Positions 33,229 to 35,828 of a DNA stretch of 35,828 nucleotides are shown one piece after another; position 1 is the first letter of the stretch, and the number at the start of each line of letters is the position of its first letter. This DNA comes from Tubiluchus corallicola (taxonomy: Eukaryota > Priapulida > Priapulimorpha > Priapulimorphida > Tubiluchidae), in the NCBI GenBank assembly GCA_030141605.1, contig JAQGDQ010000233.1, positions 312,001 through 347,828 on the forward strand. The letters run 5' to 3'. Under the pieces are notes generated by a model that saw only the letters and a list, made by a program, of their open reading frames with translations, had not been told where the DNA came from and searched no databases. The position numbers and the translations under genes are program-made.

Positions 33229-34136
33229 GTTTCTGTCTCTCTCTGTCTCTGTCTGTCTCTCTCTCTGTGTCTCTGTGTCTCTCTCTGTCTCTCTCTCTCT
33301 CTCTGTCTCTCTGTGTCTCTGTGTCTCTCTCTGTCTCTCTCTCTGTCTCTGTCTCTGTCTGTCTCTGTCTCTCTGTGTCTCTCTCTGTGTCTCTCACTGT
33401 CTCTTTGAGTTTCTCTGTCTCTGTGTGTCTCTCTCTGTGTCTCTCTCTGTCTCTCTGTGTCTCTCTCTGTCTCTCTGTGTATCTCCGTGCCTCTCTCTGT
33501 CTCTCTGTGTCTCTCTCCGTCGCTTTCTGTCTCTTTGTGTCTCTGTCTGTCTCTCTGTGTCTCTCTCTGTCTCTCATTGTCTCTCTGTGTCTCTCTTTGT
33601 CTCTCTGTGTCTCTCTCTGTCTCTCTATGTCTCTGTCTGTCTCTCTGTGTCTCTCTGTCTCTGTGTGTCTCTCTCTGTCTCTCCATCTGCCTCTCTGTGT
33701 CTCTCTTTGTCTCTCTGTGTCTCTCTCTGTCTCTCTCTGTCTCTCTGTCTCTCTCTGTGTCTCTCTCTGTCTCTCTGTGTCTCTCTCTGTCTCTCTGTGT
33801 CTCTCTCCGTCTCTCTGTGCCTCTCTCTGTCTCTTTCTGTCTCTCTGTGTCTCTTTGTGTCTCTGTCTGTCTCTCTCTCTCTCTGTTTCTGTCTCTCTCT
33901 GTGTCTCTTTCTCTGTCTCTGTCTCTCTCTGTGTGTCTCTCTGTTTCTGTGTGTCTCTCTTTCTGTCTCGCTGTGTCTCCATCTGCCTCTCTGTGTGTCT
34001 CTCTCTCTCTGTGTCTCTCTCTGTCTCTGTGTGTCTCTCTCTCTATCTCTATGTGTCTCTCTCTGTCTCTCTGTGACTCTCTCTGTCTCTCTGTGACTCT
34101 CTCTCTCTCTGTCTCTCTGTGTCTCTCTCTGTCTCT
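33229..34136. repeat. ~910-bp interrupted CTCTGT/GTGTCTCT microsatellite
   Basis: Plus strand is almost entirely GTCTCT, GTCTCTCT and GTGTCTCT units with scattered single-base changes. The minus strand (sense for the Mi-2 transcript) is correspondingly GAGACA-rich. The unit lacks stop codons in most frames, so very long open frames appear on both strands (Leu/Ser/Val-rich on plus; Arg/Glu/Thr/Asp-rich on minus). These are compositional artefacts, not genes. It sits between the two arms of the transposon-like element. Confidence 0.97.
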
Positions 34137-34888
34137 TTTGATAAGGAGGTTACCATAGCAACACATAGTAGCAGCTTACTGTATGTATTATCAATTATTA
34201 GCTTATTATTATTTACTATAGTGTGACTTTTCATTGAATATTGGCGAATAAAAAATAGTCGTGGACGTAAAGAATTTGTTGTTGCCTTTTTGCTATTTTG
34301 AAAATTTGCGATTATAAGCGTCAGCGCCCTGATTCTCGTTAGAGTTTAGTTGAATATGGTAGTCGGTGTATATGCGTATATCTTTACGAGACGGTGGAAA
34401 CCTGGCGGTTAAATACAATATGAGCGAATGGCTTGAAACATACGTTACACAGAGTCCGAGGCAGGGTCGTACTGGCCTTTGCTGCGTTTCTTAACTAGTT
34501 TTTTTGTTAACGCCCGTTGTTAGTAAGCAGAAGTCTGGTTGTCGAAGTTGCCACACCAAGGTATTAGTAACTAACTAACTATTAACTTGAATTGATTTGA
34601 GGAAAAATATCAGGGACTGACAACTATTCGCCTGTTGAATACAAGACCACACAAAGCTGTGCGCGTTTTAAAAATTGGCTCGCAACATCTTATATTCGAT
34701 GCTCACGGCAGTTTCAACACAATTTCACAAATAGTGCCTTGTCTCGCCTTGCCCGCCTTACTTTAGAATCTTGTTTAGCAAAGCGATACTAAACCTTTTT
34801 GACTGAAGTCTATTTTTCAGTCAAGACAGTGGGGCCCTCCCGAGGCCCCCGTATTGATCCACAGGCCATAGGTATATAGCCCGAGCAC
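34137..34888. other. Unique interior of the transposon-like element
   Basis: About 750 bp with no long open frame or recognisable domain. It ends in a GC-rich patch (ggggccctcccgaggccccc, 34,831-34,850) next to the 144-bp tandem duplication. Confidence 0.6.
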
Positions 34889-35175
34889 TTGTACACGAAA
34901 CTGTTATTATGTACATGAAATTATTCCGTGTTTTATACAGATTATAAAAATCACTATGTTGTAATCGTCACAGGGGCCCTTCGAAGGGAATGCGGCCCCT
35001 GATGAGGGGCCTGGTTGCTAGGAGTGCCCAGGTTGTACACGAAACTGTTATTATGTACATGAAATTATTCCGTGTTTTATACAGATTATAAAAATCACTA
35101 TGTTGTAATCGTCACAGGGGCCCTTCGAAGGGAATGCGGCCCCTGATGAGGGGCCTGGTTGCTAGGAGTGCCCAG
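34889..35175. repeat. Perfect 144-bp tandem duplication
   Basis: The segment beginning ttgtacacgaaactgttatt occurs at 34,889 and again at 35,033. I find no mismatch up to ggagtgcccag (35,031 and 35,175). Each copy contains the 12-base palindrome cccttcgaaggg within a GC-rich block (ggggccc...gcggcccc...ggggcc), in contrast to the AT-rich first half. Confidence 0.96.
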
Positions 35176-35342
35176 ACATGTAAAGCCAGTCCATTATTAC
35201 TATAAACATTGACGTTGCTGCACTTTGTATCGATTCTAATGGCAACACCGTCATCCAAAGCGAATAGCTAAATATAGGTCAAGGTTGTGAAAATGGCAAA
35301 AAAGAGCAACTTTGGCTAAAAATTCTGGACTCTTGGGAGATC

Positions 35343-35828
35343 GCTGGCCAAAATTTTATTTCATGCATTTGTAGGACTAGTCAAGCTGCAAATAAAAATA
35401 TATTGATTAGTCCCCCAATACCCGCCCCAGTGGAGTTATGGGGATTTCAAAATGGCGTCTAAATTCAGCAGCAGCAGACACGTATCTTTTGCAATCTGAT
35501 GACACCAACTGAAAAGGAGGTTCAATTTGGCAACGATAATGGTACGGTAGGGTAAGACCCCTACTATATATATCACCAATTAACTAGTGCTGGATCGCTC
35601 ATTTACTGTCTGTAATAACGTGAGAAATAATGGGCAATTTTTTACGCCAAAATGGCCAAAATTCGAAAAAAATCAAAATGGCGGCTTTTCTCAGAAACGG
35701 CTCATTTCTGAAATCTAATATTTTGGCTGTGGAGTACATCTGAGGGGACCATCAAACCCTGTGAATATGAACAAAATCGGTGATTTGTCACCTTCCACTA
35801 TTTTGCTGATTTTCTCACGGAATGACTC
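35343..35828 (-). repeat. Right terminal inverted repeat
   Basis: The inverted partner of 32,613-33,109. The window ends on the last base of the GAGTC terminus, so the flanking bases cannot be checked here. Differences are mostly substitutions with a few short indels (for example, ctgatttt versus the longer catgcaaaagtcaaaa near the tip). Confidence 0.92.

Noticed and set aside
33177-34234. Very long open frames on both strands (up to 329 codons) in the right part
   Set aside because: They are translations of the CTCTGT-type microsatellite, with only Arg/Glu/Thr/Asp or Leu/Ser/Val repeats. No domain, and overlapping on both strands.

Overview
This is animal (metazoan) nuclear DNA. It is AT-rich and intron-containing, and it carries two chromatin or transcription genes whose families (SKI/SnoN and Mi-2/CHD3-5) are characteristic of animals. 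No bacterial-type operons, CRISPR arrays or phage genes are visible. The species cannot be fixed from the sequence alone. Introns of 0.14-1.2 kb and short intergenic spacing suggest a compact invertebrate-type genome rather than a mammalian one.

Layout. Positions 1 to about 19,860 contain no gene I can support. They hold AT-rich non-coding DNA, a tRNA-derived SINE-like fragment (9,995-10,069, minus), small tandem repeats, hairpins and a compound trinucleotide microsatellite (18,791-18,941). A SKI/SnoN-family corepressor gene is read leftward. Its large first coding exon (20,307-21,272) encodes the R-SMAD-binding motif, the Dachshund-homology domain and the SAND-like SMAD4-binding domain. A weak candidate for a short last exon lies at 19,863-19,934. 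The SKI 5' region (about 21,273-21,540) is GC/CpG-rich and carries an overlapping upstream ORF.

About 3.1 kb upstream of the SKI start codon ends a second leftward gene, the 3' portion of a Mi-2/CHD3-4-5 chromatin remodeler. I could join eleven coding exons (24,391-32,576) in one continuous frame, about 718 residues. They cover the end of the DUF1086 (SANT-like) region, a long acidic/lysine-rich linker with a fresh 60-bp (20-residue) tandem repeat, the CHDCT2 domain, and a short tail ending in a SUMO-interaction-like motif. The ATPase, chromodomain and PHD exons should lie beyond the right edge.

The intron at the right edge is filled by a 3.2-kb DNA transposon-like element (32,613-35,828). 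It has terminal inverted repeats of about 490 bp and abuts a TTAA on its left side. It contains a ~910-bp CTCTGT-type microsatellite and a perfect 144-bp tandem duplication, and shows no transposase ORF. Its edge is only 36 bases from the splice acceptor of the next Mi-2 exon, and the window ends exactly at its outer right terminus.

Functionally, SKI proteins repress TGF-beta/SMAD target genes through HDAC corepressor complexes, and Mi-2 is the ATPase of the NuRD HDAC complex. The two genes lie head to tail, so their proximity does not imply a shared promoter. The most useful observations are the young intronic element beside a splice site, the expanding Mi-2 linker repeat, the unusual 3' structure of SKI, and the close SKI-Mi-2 linkage.
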